Notes under the pieces: model-generated
Told to the model about the DNA's origin: nothing
The model's database searches: none
The model's input: only the letters and a program-made list of their open reading frames with translations
Source: UBA11872 sp965198285
Lineage (GTDB): Bacteria > Chloroflexota > UBA11872
Direction of reading: 5' to 3'
DNA length: 64,000 nt
NCBI GenBank assembly: GCA_965198285.1
Contig: OZ240251.1
Location: 1,798,001-1,862,000, forward strand
In this document: positions 8,720 through 17,438 of the stretch, one piece after another
Position numbering within the stretch: position 1 is the first letter of the stretch
Layout of the letters: each line of letters starts with the position of its first letter
Position numbers and translations under genes: made by a program

Positions 8720-9937
8720 TCAGCTCTGTGCTTCCAGCCACTCGAGGTTGAAGCGACAGATCCAACATCCATATGCGCAGAGGATGGTTCCATCGCCGAG
8801 TACCAACAGAGAAGAGTACGTGGCGCGCTCATCGATGAGTCGTGAGACCGGCCACGTCTTGCAGTCGTCGTAGCTGACCCGAACGGTCATATCCTTGCGC
8901 GCGGCCGGACCGATTTCGCGAGTGTGAAGTTGGTTCACACCTTCGAAACTCGCCGGGTTTGAAAACAGGATGCACCCTGACTCGCCATCCGAAGGGAAGG
9001 CATATCGCGTCAACGCTGCGTGGCAGCGACCCTCTATAAGCTGCTGGTCGACACCGAACTCGGTGAACGTCTCGCCGCCGTCCCGGCTGATGCACCACGA
9101 GCGATACCCCAGTGACCGAGGGTCATGGTTGCGGTTATTCATGTATACCGATCCGTCGGCCAGCTCGACGATGCACGCTTCGCCAACGAAGCCCTGGGAG
9201 CTGCCGCCCCACTGCCAAGTCTCTCCATGGTCGTCGCTATAGATCACGGCGTTGTGGGCGTCTTCATCGAGGACCTGTGCGATCTGTCCAATGCCGTCGT
9301 CATAGACGGCTCCGAGTGCATCGTGCCGATACACGATGTTGTGCTCGGCGGGATCAACTTCCTCCCAGTGCCCGGTGAAGTATCGCGCGGGCACTATCAG
9401 CCGTCCCCGATGGGGGCCGTGCTCAAGCTGGATACCGCCACCAATGAACCAGGCCAGGCCCGCCCCGGGGTAGGTGTAGAACTGATCGGTTATGTCAGTC
9501 GCCGTCCAAGTCCAGCCATCATCCAGGCTCCGTTCAACCGTCAGGCGCGCGCCCATCTGCCGAGCCTTTTCATAGTTGGCGATCAGCCAGCTCTCGGACG
9601 TGGGCCGGCCTTGGTCGTCCTGCAGCGGCCAGGTCCCCTGCGTGAACACGAAAATCTCACCCGTGGTCCGGTCCACAACACTGGCTCGTAGGCCCCGCTT
9701 TTCAGGCTCCCACCAGTTCCGTTCTTCCAAGTCCCAGGTTCGACCACCGTCGACGCTCCGGAACCGAAGGTGCAGCCACGGGAACCCGTGATCCGCGCCA
9801 CCGGGCAGTCGCGCTCGTGGAAGCATGAACCCGAAGGCAAGGATCGCTCCCGAGTTGGACAACTGGAGATACACGTTCTCCTTGGTTGCTTCAGGTTCCG
9901 GTTGCCAAATGCGCACTCGCTCAAAAAAGGGAGTCAT
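8720..9937 (-). CDS. Sialidase-like BNR/Asp-box propeller protein
   Basis: A six-bladed-propeller type protein of about 405 residues. Asp-box motifs S-x-D-x-G-x-T-W are visible as SVDGGRTWDL, SLDDGWTWTA, SDDHGETWQW and SRDGGETFTE, with a weaker one at SYDDCKTWPV. The frame stays open upstream to 10090, but ATG 9937 is preceded by AAGGA at proper spacing and begins where similarity to the family starts, so I use it. No signal peptide is visible. Family members hydrolyse terminal sialic acids or merely bind glycans; catalytic identity is not proven. Its last residues (ILCAYGCWICRFNLEWLEAQ) parallel the end of the paralog at 55143-56510. Confidence 0.82.
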   Translation of the reverse strand: MTPFFERVRIWQPEPEATKENVYLQLSNSGAILAFGFMLPRARLPGGADHGFPWLHLRFRSVDGGRTWDLEERNWWEPEKRGLRASVVDRTTGEIFVFTQGTWPLQDDQGRPTSESWLIANYEKARQMGARLTVERSLDDGWTWTATDITDQFYTYPGAGLAWFIGGGIQLEHGPHRGRLIVPARYFTGHWEEVDPAEHNIVYRHDALGAVYDDGIGQIAQVLDEDAHNAVIYSDDHGETWQWGGSSQGFVGEACIVELADGSVYMNNRNHDPRSLGYRSWCISRDGGETFTEFGVDQQLIEGRCHAALTRYAFPSDGESGCILFSNPASFEGVNQLHTREIGPAARKDMTVRVSYDDCKTWPVSRLIDERATYSSLLVLGDGTILCAYGCWICRFNLEWLEAQS

Positions 9938-10388
9938 CCGCGAATTCCTTAGAGAGTTTGTTTGGCTCGTCGCCTTGAATATATCGCAGGGTCGGCACGG
10001 CTTTGACGTGCGCTTGCGCCGGAACGTAGGTCGGCTGGATTGATCCGACGATCGGACAATGAGAGTCGGATTCAAATCCAAGTTGTCCATCTCGGTCGCA
10101 ACGTCACCCCAAAGCCAGACGCGAGATTATCTATGCCCTAGAGCACCGTCGCCAGGCGGTAACTGTGCGCGTGTCGCTTAGGGTCGACGCGAAGCAAGCA
10201 CAGCGCTTACGCTCAGCTTCTTGCCAAGGAGAGGAGCACTGGTTGGTGTACCGTCTTCCGCTCCATTGGCCCCTACCCAGGGGGCCTGGGTCATTCCCGC
10301 GTGATTTGGACGTGTCGCAATGTTGGCGTACAGGTCCCGCGCCGCGGCTCGCTCGACAGTGATCCTCGACATCCTGCATGCTTGACGC
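9938..10388. other. Intergenic region upstream of Gfo/Idh copy 1
   Basis: About 450 nt with no convincing gene. The last 45 nt before the oxidoreductase (from about 10349) are nearly identical to those before copy 2 at about 16108-16147. They include GCATGC-TTGAC-GCATGC (10376-10392), where the second GCATGC contains the annotated ATG. Confidence 0.55.
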
Positions 10389-11426
10389 ATGCGAATGGCC
10401 CAGTACGGCATCTCCCACGATCACGCGCACGACAAGGCACGCGTGTTGCAGCAGAGTGCGGAGGTCGAGTTCGTCGGGGTGTACGAGCCTGACCAAGAAA
10501 AAATAGAGCGTCTGGGCGGTCAGGACGAGTACGCGGGCGTCCATTGGTTCGCCTCGAAGGAAGAGATGCTCGAGGACGAGAGCATCATTGGTATTACCGT
10601 CGAGGGCGAAATCTTCGAGAACCTCGGCTTCGCGCGCGAGGTGGTGGAGCATGGCAAACACGTCTGGCTGGACAAGCCGGCGGGTGACAATCTCGCCGCC
10701 TTTGCGGAGGTGGTAAACATTGCCCGCCAGCGCAAGCTGAATGTTCAGGTCTGCTATATGTGGCGCTACCACCCCGGCTTCCGCTTCATCATGGACTGGG
10801 CTACGTCCGGAAGACTTGGCGCCATCTTCTCCATTCGTGGCCGCCTATCCTCCGCGCCGGGCAGCGCGGATCGGTGGAAGCTGTGGGAGTCACCCGGGGT
10901 ACGCGCCGGTGGCATCATGTTCATCATGGGCGGTCACCTCATCGACATCATCGTTTCGATTCTGGGGCGGCCGCGGCAGGTGTCCCGATTCCAGCGGCAC
11001 GATGCCGAGAGCGTCTCGTCCTTCGGGGCGAACCAATGGACGCCCGATCCGCCGTGGTACTACAACAACACGGCCGCCATTCTCGAGTACCCGCAGGCCA
11101 TGGCGTCACTCGAGTCGGCCAACATGGAGATCAACTCGTGGGAGGCTCGACGGTTCGAGGTGTACGGAACCCGCGGGAGCGTGATCATGGAGCCGTTCGA
11201 GAGCCGGCGAGGTAGCCCCCCGCCCTCGTTGCGGCTATGCCTGGACGAGGATCGCGACGGGTACGCCAAGGGCTGGCAGACGGTGCCGCTGGCACCGGAC
11301 ACGCGCTACTTCCCCGGCCTCGCGGCGCTGCTGGCCACCATACGCGGCGAGCAGCCGCCGGATCGCACGGTGGAGCACGAGCTGGTGGTCCAAGAGACCC
11401 TGTTGCGCGCTATCGGGCTGGCCTGA
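10349..11426 (+). repeat. Duplicated Gfo/Idh segment, copy 1
   Basis: Starting about 40 nt before the oxidoreductase gene and running to its stop, this DNA is nearly identical to 16108-17197. The start of the shared stretch is GCTCGACAGTGATCCTC in both copies. Confidence 0.85.
10389..11426 (+). CDS. Gfo/Idh/MocA-family oxidoreductase, copy 1
   Basis: A 345-residue NAD(P)-dependent sugar or cyclitol dehydrogenase-like protein. The nucleotide-binding start is atypical: MAQYGISHDHAHDKARVL replaces a canonical GxGxxG. The catalytic Lys motif is LDKPAG (K96) instead of EKP. The C-terminal substrate domain contains MWRYHPGFRF and GGHLIDIIVSILGRP, whose His and Asp are typical catalytic positions. 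ATG 10389 or ATG 10395 could be the start; 10395 would free the palindromic upstream element. It is a near-duplicate of the protein at 16148-17197 and converges with PhyH copy 1 only 30 nt away. Confidence 0.88.
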   Translation: MRMAQYGISHDHAHDKARVLQQSAEVEFVGVYEPDQEKIERLGGQDEYAGVHWFASKEEMLEDESIIGITVEGEIFENLGFAREVVEHGKHVWLDKPAGDNLAAFAEVVNIARQRKLNVQVCYMWRYHPGFRFIMDWATSGRLGAIFSIRGRLSSAPGSADRWKLWESPGVRAGGIMFIMGGHLIDIIVSILGRPRQVSRFQRHDAESVSSFGANQWTPDPPWYYNNTAAILEYPQAMASLESANMEINSWEARRFEVYGTRGSVIMEPFESRRGSPPPSLRLCLDEDRDGYAKGWQTVPLAPDTRYFPGLAALLATIRGEQPPDRTVEHELVVQETLLRAIGLA

Positions 11427-11456
11427 GCCGCGGCACCGTGGCGGTGGCGATGCCGC

Positions 11457-12455
11457 CTACGCGCACACGGGCTCGGTGCCGCGCCAGCGGATGATGAAGT
11501 CCTCGGGATCTGCGGCAAGCCGCGCCCGTGCGTCGTACCAGAGCTGCGCCCACGCCTCCGGGTCCCGAAGCTCGCTGGAGGGATCGCGCCGGCTGCGGGC
11601 CACGAAATCCGGGAACGCCGGGCGACCGGTTGGCTGGCCGGTTGGGTTGTAGCGCAGGTCGAGGCTCCAGCGCACGTGATCGCTGACGTTGGGTAGGGAG
11701 TCGTGGCATGTGTGTTTGTGAAAGATGATCACGTCGCCAGGTCGCGTCGGCACCGGCGTGATGCGATCGAGTTCCAGGAGTTCGTCGGGGATCGCGACGT
11801 GCGGGGGGGAACAGTGGGTTCGCAGCGCGCTCAGATGACTCCCCGGAATCACTCGCAGACACCCGTTCTCGACGGTCGCCTCCGAGAGCGAGATCCAGAC
11901 GGTGAGCATGTTGGTGCCGTCGGCAACGGGATCCACCGCGGCGTTGTCCTGGTGCCAATTGGTCGCCCGGACCAAGACATGACTCGCGCCCTCCGGAAGC
12001 GAATGTTCGGGCGGCTTGATGCGTACGTGCTGCACCGGGTTGGAGGTGATCTCGGGGCCGATAACCGACTCGACGAGGTCCAAGACCCGCTCGTGCGTGA
12101 GGATGTTGAAGACCGCTGGACCTAGCCACATAGGCGTATCCAGCGTGGTCCCCCTGCTGGGCAGACAGCAGTCGAAGTATGAGGCGTGGTCACGCCCGGT
12201 TTCCTGGTAGAGGCGAATCATGCGGTCGCTGAATGCCAGATCGTCGTAGGTTGAGGCGATCTCGCCGCGGTCGCGGAGTTCGTGCGCCAGACGGTCGAGC
12301 ACATCTTCGTACTCGGCAAAGAGCGGATCGATCAGTTCCGCTGGGTCCAGCACGCCTTCGACGCGAAGGTATCCGTCATGTTCGAGTCGTTGCAACTGCT
12401 CGGCAGTGAGGACGTGGTTCCCGGACCGCGCAATCTGGCTAATGCCTTGGCTCAT
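11457..12455 (-). CDS. Phytanoyl-CoA dioxygenase (PhyH) family protein, copy 1
   Basis: A 332-residue Fe(II)/2-oxoglutarate oxygenase-like protein. Iron ligands are H168-Q-D170 (NWHQDNA) and H251 (KHTCHDSLPNVSDH), with R262 following in VRWSLDLRYNPTGQP. The core strand GCLRVIPGSH and the preceding WISLSEAT fit PhyH. I use ATG 12455 because the aligned position in copy 2 has a good ribosome-binding site; a GTG at 12464 is also in frame. The C-terminal 60 residues (GRPAFPDFVARSRRDPSSELRD) are shared with copy 2 and with the fragment at 17198-17338. Substrate unknown; convergent with Gfo/Idh copy 1. Confidence 0.88.
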   Translation of the reverse strand: MSQGISQIARSGNHVLTAEQLQRLEHDGYLRVEGVLDPAELIDPLFAEYEDVLDRLAHELRDRGEIASTYDDLAFSDRMIRLYQETGRDHASYFDCCLPSRGTTLDTPMWLGPAVFNILTHERVLDLVESVIGPEITSNPVQHVRIKPPEHSLPEGASHVLVRATNWHQDNAAVDPVADGTNMLTVWISLSEATVENGCLRVIPGSHLSALRTHCSPPHVAIPDELLELDRITPVPTRPGDVIIFHKHTCHDSLPNVSDHVRWSLDLRYNPTGQPTGRPAFPDFVARSRRDPSSELRDPEAWAQLWYDARARLAADPEDFIIRWRGTEPVCA

Positions 12456-13032
12456 GGCAGACACGTCCTCATCTATAGCGGATCCTGACCAGGCTGATTT
12501 TGACTCAAGCGTAGCGGCAAGGAGAACGTAGCACGCCGCAGCTCATCCCGGCCGGCAACGACACCGTGCCGGAACTCCGAGTGCTTGGCCGGTTCGGTTC
12601 GCAGCCGGCGGCTAGCCCAGCAATCGAAGGCACACGCGCTTGGTCGTCGAGTTGCTGCTCGGAGCGGGCTACCTCGGGCAGGCTCAGAGCCGCAGGTGGA
12701 CTTCGGGGCCACGCTGAGCGCAGCAGCGGCCGCATGATCTTCGTCGCGCCGGCGATCCCAGAATCCGGACCCGTTCAGGGCCGTCACTCAGGGCCGACTG
12801 GCCAGTTGTGGGTTGCCTGGCGTCCGAGTCGACCTCAAGGCGGCCGGCTTGTGGGCTTTCCAAGCCCACAGGTATATCCCAGGGCATCTCCTTAAGTGCC
12901 CGTCGGCGTCGTTTCCGGGCGCCGCTGATTCCGCGCGTTCCGCCGCACCGCCTCGAACATCGCTCCAAAGCGGGCGTCCCTTTCCCTGCTACAATCTCGC
13001 TTCGCCGGTCGGATAGTTCAAGGGCAAAGCTC
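12456..13032. repeat. Conserved 570-nt intergenic region, copy 1
   Basis: The divergent region between PhyH copy 1 and lipoprotein A. It is mostly conserved with 14884-15457 although neither holds a recognisable gene. An extended -10 element (TGCTACGTT on the minus strand, 12525-12533) lies 70 nt before the PhyH ATG. A TACAAT hexamer (12990-12995, TGC in front) lies 38 nt before the lipoprotein ATG. Confidence 0.65.
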
Positions 13033-13260
13033 ATGGACAGCGGGCAAGGTGAAGCACGATCAGTTGAAGTGCCGAAAGTCTTGCGGCGTCGGAGGTTGCT
13101 GGTTCTGATGGGGGTGTCGCTTGCTTCGGTTGGGCTGACCGCATGCGGTGGTGGTGGTGACGGCAACGCAAGTCAGACTCCAACACCGTACTCATTTCCT
13201 GGTAACACCGACAAGGACAACATACACTCTTCGTGCATACCGGGAAACCCCGGATGCTAA
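13033..13260 (+). CDS. Tiny lipoprotein A
   Basis: 75 residues from ATG 13033. A charged start with RRRR is followed by a hydrophobic segment and the lipobox GLTAC; the Arg run gives it a Tat-like look. The predicted mature peptide is about 38 residues, begins CGGGGDGN, contains PYSFPGN and ends with two more Cys. No known domain. Its paralog B (15458-15670) has the same signal region but a diverged mature part. A conserved TACAAT lies 38 nt upstream in both. A secreted, lipid-anchored short peptide is the most that can be said. Confidence 0.68.
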   Translation: MDSGQGEARSVEVPKVLRRRRLLVLMGVSLASVGLTACGGGGDGNASQTPTPYSFPGNTDKDNIHSSCIPGNPGC

Positions 13261-13887
13261 GTTCAGTCGTAACAAACCGTAGTGTAACTAATGACGGCGG
13301 CTTCCTTGGGCTTCCCGGATTGTTTTGGAACCTGCGGTCATACCCGAACTCAGGCCATTAACGGTTGTTGTAGCTACGTCTCGAGCGTCGTTCATTTAGG
13401 ACCTCAGAAATCGTTTCGCAGGGCGTCGCTGGTGACGCGAACCTCGCTATCATCTCGTCCCTCCGTGCCGAGTTTTCGATGGCTTAGATCATGTATATCT
13501 GGCAATAATATCCACCATATAGATACGTCAAATGGGGACCTATGGTGCCGGAAATTTCTAACGCTGTCAGGGGTTTAGATTGGAGATACTGAATGGTGGA
13601 TTGTGGCGGAGAGAATCAGGCTACCGTGTAGGAGGCTCAGACATCCAAGCATATGAAGGTCGCGCTGTAATGGGATGTTATGAATAGGCATCAGAGCAGA
13701 TGTTACTCAGAATGAATGATCTGTCCGTGGACCTGACACGCTATGAATACATTGGACTTAGTGCCGGGGTTTTGGTTGACCACGTGGCGCTGCCCGCACA
13801 TCACCTTTGTCGCAGGGACAGAGATACAGCGCTACTTGTCGCCCTACGAAGTGAGCAGCCGCCGTGCGGCCGCGGTGGCGATGCCGC
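13261..13887. other. AT-richer spacer between the two duplication units
   Basis: About 630 nt, less GC-rich than its surroundings. A plus-strand frame at 13291-13578 (95 codons) has no recognisable motif or strong ribosome-binding site, and I do not call it. The next PhyH copy begins at the right edge. Confidence 0.5.
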
Positions 13888-14883
13888 CTACGCGCACACA
13901 GGCTCGGTGCCGCGCCAGCGGACGACGAAGTCCTCGCCACTGGCGGCCAGCCGAGTGCGTGCGTCGTACCAGAGCTGGGCCCACGCCTGCGGGTCCCGAA
14001 GCTCGCTGGAGGGATCGCGTCGGCTACGGGCCACGAAATCCGGGAACGCCGGGCGACCGGTGGGCTGGCCGGTTGGGTTGTAGCGCAGGTCAAGGCTCAC
14101 ACGGAAGTGGTCACTGACATTGGGGCCGGAACCGTGACAGGTGTGTTTGTGAAAGAGGATCACGTCACCAGGTTGCGTTGGCACCGGCGTGACGCGATCC
14201 AACTCCAGGAGCTCGTCGGGGATAGCAACCGGGGTTAGACAGTGGGTTCGCAGCGCCCCGCGATGACTCCCCGGAATCACTCGCAGACACCCGTTCTCGT
14301 CCGTCGCCTCCGAGAGCGAGATCCAGACGGTGAGCATGCTCGTGCTGTCGGCAACGGGATCTACGACTCCGTTGTCCTGATGCCACGGGTTCGCCCGGAC
14401 CAAGACATCGGTCGCGCCCTCCGGGAGCGCACGTTCGGGCGGCTTGATGCGCACGTGCTGCACGGGGTTGGAGGTGATCTCGGGGCCGATAACCGACTCG
14501 ACGACGTCCAAGACGCGCTCGTGCCTGAGGATGTTGAACACCGCTGGTCCCAGCCACATATGCGTATCCGGCGTAACCCCCCTGTTGGGAAGACTACAGT
14601 CGAAATATCTGGCGTGGTCACGCCCGGTCTCCTGGTAGATGCGAATCATGCGGTCGCCGAATGGCAGATCGTCGTAGGTGGAGTCGATCTCGCCACGGTC
14701 GCGGAGCTCGTGCGCCAGACGGTCGAGCACAGCTTCGTACTCGGCAAAGAGCGGGTCGATCGATTCCGCTGGATCCAGCACGCCGTCGACCCGGAGGTAC
14801 CCGTCATGCGCGAATCGCTGCAGCTGCTCGGCAGTGAGAAAATAGTTCTCGGCCCGCGTCACTTGGCTCATGACCTGGCTCAT
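13888..14883 (-). CDS. Phytanoyl-CoA dioxygenase (PhyH) family protein, copy 2
   Basis: A 331-residue paralog of the protein at 11457-12455, collinear throughout apart from short substitutions and one small gap. Iron-ligand motifs are intact: WHQDNG for H-x-D and KHTCHGSGPNVSDH for the distal His. ATG 14883 has AGGAG upstream at good spacing. The frame is open further upstream to 15162, but that part is the conserved intergenic region read through and is unlikely to be translated. An extended -10 (TGCTATATT, minus strand, 14951-14959) lies 68 nt upstream. Confidence 0.88.
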   Translation of the reverse strand: MSQVMSQVTRAENYFLTAEQLQRFAHDGYLRVDGVLDPAESIDPLFAEYEAVLDRLAHELRDRGEIDSTYDDLPFGDRMIRIYQETGRDHARYFDCSLPNRGVTPDTHMWLGPAVFNILRHERVLDVVESVIGPEITSNPVQHVRIKPPERALPEGATDVLVRANPWHQDNGVVDPVADSTSMLTVWISLSEATDENGCLRVIPGSHRGALRTHCLTPVAIPDELLELDRVTPVPTQPGDVILFHKHTCHGSGPNVSDHFRVSLDLRYNPTGQPTGRPAFPDFVARSRRDPSSELRDPQAWAQLWYDARTRLAASGEDFVVRWRGTEPVCA

Positions 14884-15457
14884 AGCAGATATCTCCTCAT
14901 CGAGCGGATCCTGTCCAGTCACACTAAGAGCAAAGCGAGACCTTAAAGGAAATATAGCATGCTGCAGTTCAGCCCCATCGGCAGCGACGCCGAGCCAGAA
15001 CTCCGAGTGCTCGGCCGACTCGGTGTGCAGCCGTCGCCTGGACCAGCAATCGAAGGCATACGCGCTTGGTCGTCGAGTCGCTGCTCGGAGCGGGTTACCC
15101 TGGGGCGGGCTCAGAGCCGCAGGTGGACTTCGCGGCCATGCTGAGAGCAGCAGCGGCAGCATGATCTTCGTCGCGCCGGCGATCCCGAAGTCCGGAGTCG
15201 TCCAGGGCCGTCACTCATCGGCGAGCGGCCAGCTGTGGGTCGCTCGGCGACCGAGTCGACCTGCTAGCGGCCCGATTGCGGGCCTTCCAAGCCCACAGGA
15301 AAACCCAGGGCACCCACTCAAGTGCCCGTCAAAGCTGCTTCCGGACGCCGCTGACTCCGCGCATTCCGGCGCACCACCTCGAACATCGCTCCAAGGGGGC
15401 ATCCCTCTTCCCGCTACAATCTCGTTTCGTCGGTCGGATGGTTCGGGGGCAAAGCTC
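14884..15457. repeat. Conserved 570-nt intergenic region, copy 2
   Basis: Counterpart of 12456-13032, between divergent PhyH copy 2 and lipoprotein B. The minus-strand extended -10 (14951-14959) and the plus-strand TACAAT (15415-15420, 38 nt before the lipoprotein ATG) are both conserved. Confidence 0.65.
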
Positions 15458-15670
15458 ATGGACAGCAGGCAAGGCAAAGCACGATCGGTCGGTGTGTCGA
15501 AAGACTTTCAGCGTCGGCGGTTTCTGATTCTGATGGGAGTGTCGCTGAGTTCGGCTGGGCTTGTCGCCTGTGGTGGTGGTGACGGGACCGCATACCCAAC
15601 ACCGTTCGCATTTCCTGGCACCAAGGAGGGGCACGATGCGTGTGTGGCGAACTGTTCGGGGGGGCGCTAG
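15458..15670 (+). CDS. Tiny lipoprotein B
   Basis: 70 residues from ATG 15458. QRRRFLILMG resembles a Tat motif, then a hydrophobic segment and the lipobox GLVAC. The mature peptide of about 33 residues begins CGGGDGTAYPTP, contains PFAFPGT and has two later Cys (DACVANC). It is a paralog of lipoprotein A, most similar in the signal region. No known domain. Confidence 0.68.
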   Translation: MDSRQGKARSVGVSKDFQRRRFLILMGVSLSSAGLVACGGGDGTAYPTPFAFPGTKEGHDACVANCSGGR

Positions 15671-16147
15671 GCACGGTGTGCAGCCGGTAGCGATCGATGG
15701 TCGAACTCAAGGACGACCCGACGGCTAGGTAAGCGTGGGGGCCGTTCTTGCCGCAGCATGATCCGACGATGTCGGACGATCAGGCGGCCACGCCCTAGCG
15801 TATGCGGCAGGCAAACCCGACTAGCCTCGCGCATGTGGGCGCCATCGATTTCTGGTGTCGCCGAGACTTAGGTTCGAGACCCATCGCCCACGCCCTTGGT
15901 GAACGCTTGGCCTACCGGCTCCTCCAGGTCCAGCGTTCCTTCTTCAAGGCAGGGCAAACCTCAGCAGATACTTGACCGCCACGACGGGAAAGCTCCGATA
16001 AATGCAACTGTTGAGCGAAGGGTGATGTAGGAAGTTGCTTCAGATGGGGGGCACCTTCTGGACAGGCCGCCGTCACGATTGCGATCTCGAGACGCGTCGC
16101 ACTGCCTTCGCTCGACAGTGATCCTCAACGTCCTGCATGCTTGACGC
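15671..16147. other. Intergenic region with a tRNA-like fragment
   Basis: About 480 nt without a gene. At 15835-15891, GTGGGCG and CGCCCAC can pair, and GGTTCGAGACCC resembles a tRNA T-arm, but the enclosed DNA is too short for a tRNA. The last 40 nt duplicate the sequence before Gfo/Idh copy 1. Confidence 0.45.
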
Positions 16148-17197
16148 ATGCGAATGGCCCAGTACGGTATCTCCCACGATCACGCGCACGACAAGGCACA
16201 AGTGCTGCGGCAGTGTGCGGATGTCGAGTTCGCCGGCGTGTATGAGCCGGCCACGGAGAAGATCGAGCGTCTAGGCGGTCAGGAGGCGTACGCGGGCGTG
16301 CATTGGTTCGCCTCGAAGGAAGCGATGCTGGAGGACGAGAGCATCGCTGCCATTGCCGTCGAGGGCGAGATCTTCGAGAACCTAGGATTCGCTCGGGAAG
16401 TGGTGGCGCATGGCAAGCACGTCTGGCTGGACAAGCCGGCCGGTCATGATCTCGGCGCCTTTGCGGAGGTGGTGGACATCGCCTGCCAGCGCAACCTGAA
16501 TGTACAGCTCGGCTATATGTGGCGTTACCACCCCGGCTTCCGCTTCATCATGGACTGGGCCACGTCCGGAAGACTCGGCGAAATTTTCTCCATTCGTGGC
16601 CGCCTGTCGACGGCGCCGGGAAGCGCGGATCGATGGAAGCTGTGGGAGTCACCCGGGGTGCGCGCCGGTGGCGCCATGTTCATCCAGGGCGGTCACCTTA
16701 TCGACATCGTCGTATCGATTCTGGGGCGTCCGCAGCGGGTGTCGCGATTCCAGCGGCACGATGCCGAGAGCTTCTCCTCGTTCGAGGAGAACCAATGGAC
16801 GCCGGATCCGCCGTGGTACTACAACAACACGGCCGCCATTCTCGAATATCCGCAAGCCATGGCGATGCTCGAGTCGGCCAACATGGAGGTCAACTCGTGG
16901 GAGGCTCGACGATTCGAGGTGTATGGAACCCGCGGCAGCGCGATTATGGAGCCGTTTGAGAGCCGGGGGGAGAGCGCCCCGCCCGTGTCGCTGCGGCTAT
17001 GCCTGGATGAGGATCGGGACGGGTACGCCCAGGGCTGGCAGACGGTGTCGGAGGAGATTCCTGCCATGAGCGAAAATACGCGGGCCGGCCTCGTGGCGCT
17101 CCTTGCAACGATACGCGGCGAGCAGCCCCCGGATCGCACGTTGGAGCACGAGCTGGTGGTCCAAGAGACCCTGCTGCGCGCTATCGGGCTGGCCTGA
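16108..17197 (+). repeat. Duplicated Gfo/Idh segment, copy 2
   Basis: Second copy of 10349-11426. It continues past the oxidoreductase stop into a PhyH tail remnant, reproducing the Gfo-PhyH junction of copy 1. Confidence 0.85.
16148..17197 (+). CDS. Gfo/Idh/MocA-family oxidoreductase, copy 2
   Basis: A 349-residue paralog of the protein at 10389-11426, nearly identical over most of its length, with the same GISHDHAHDKA start, LDKPAG Lys motif, MWRYHPGFRF and GGHLIDIVVSILGRP. It differs mainly near the C-terminus, where a few extra residues (QTVSEEIPAMSENT) replace QTVPLAPDTRY. The upstream 40 nt are also conserved. Its original neighbour, a third PhyH copy, survives only as a tail fragment directly downstream. 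Confidence 0.88.
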   Translation: MRMAQYGISHDHAHDKAQVLRQCADVEFAGVYEPATEKIERLGGQEAYAGVHWFASKEAMLEDESIAAIAVEGEIFENLGFAREVVAHGKHVWLDKPAGHDLGAFAEVVDIACQRNLNVQLGYMWRYHPGFRFIMDWATSGRLGEIFSIRGRLSTAPGSADRWKLWESPGVRAGGAMFIQGGHLIDIVVSILGRPQRVSRFQRHDAESFSSFEENQWTPDPPWYYNNTAAILEYPQAMAMLESANMEVNSWEARRFEVYGTRGSAIMEPFESRGESAPPVSLRLCLDEDRDGYAQGWQTVSEEIPAMSENTRAGLVALLATIRGEQPPDRTLEHELVVQETLLRAIGLA

Positions 17198-17338
17198 GCC
17201 GCAGGGCCAGAGGACGATGAAGTCCTGGGGATTGTCGGCAAGTCGCGCCCGTGCGTCGTACCAGAGGTGGGTCCACGCTTCCGGGTCACGCACTTCACGG
17301 GCGGGATCGCGTCGGCTGTGTGCCACGAAACCCGGAGC
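17198..17338 (-). pseudogene. PhyH C-terminal remnant
   Basis: Read on the minus strand, this stretch gives AHSRRDPAREVRDPEAWTHLWYDARAR-LADNPQDFIVLW, matching the C-terminus of both full PhyH copies (ARSRRDPSSELRDPEAWAQLWYDARAR). The catalytic core is gone and unrelated DNA begins just before the next gene. It marks a third copy of the Gfo-PhyH unit that was mostly deleted. Confidence 0.85.
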
Positions 17339-17438
17339 AAGACTAGGTTACCCCCCACTGCTTATCTCTCCGGACAAATGCGAGAGTTAGGCGAGTGCTA
17401 CACTCTGCGCGTAGTCGCAGCTTGAGAGGCCGTTTCCA

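Larger units (their letters stand above)
11430..13200. repeat. PhyH-lipoprotein duplication unit, copy 1
   Basis: A unit of about 1.77 kb made of a PhyH gene (minus), a long shared intergenic region and a small lipoprotein gene (plus). It is closely matched by 13866-15640, beginning in both copies with GGCGATGCCGCCTACGCGCA after the PhyH stop. The match fades inside the lipoprotein gene after its lipobox. Confidence 0.85.
13866..15640. repeat. PhyH-lipoprotein duplication unit, copy 2
   Basis: Second copy of the unit at 11430-13200, in the same orientation and separated from it by about 0.66 kb of unique DNA. It contains PhyH copy 2, the conserved intergenic region and lipoprotein B. Substitutions are spread along its length and the protein frames stay open, which suggests both copies have been kept under selection. 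Confidence 0.85.

Noticed and set aside
13291..13578. 95-codon plus-strand frame in the AT-richer spacer
   Set aside because: No ribosome-binding site, no recognisable domain and no counterpart after lipoprotein B.
14884..15162. N-terminal extension of PhyH copy 2
   Set aside because: It is the conserved intergenic sequence read through; copy 1 has no such open extension in the same frame, and the good ribosome-binding site is at ATG 14883.
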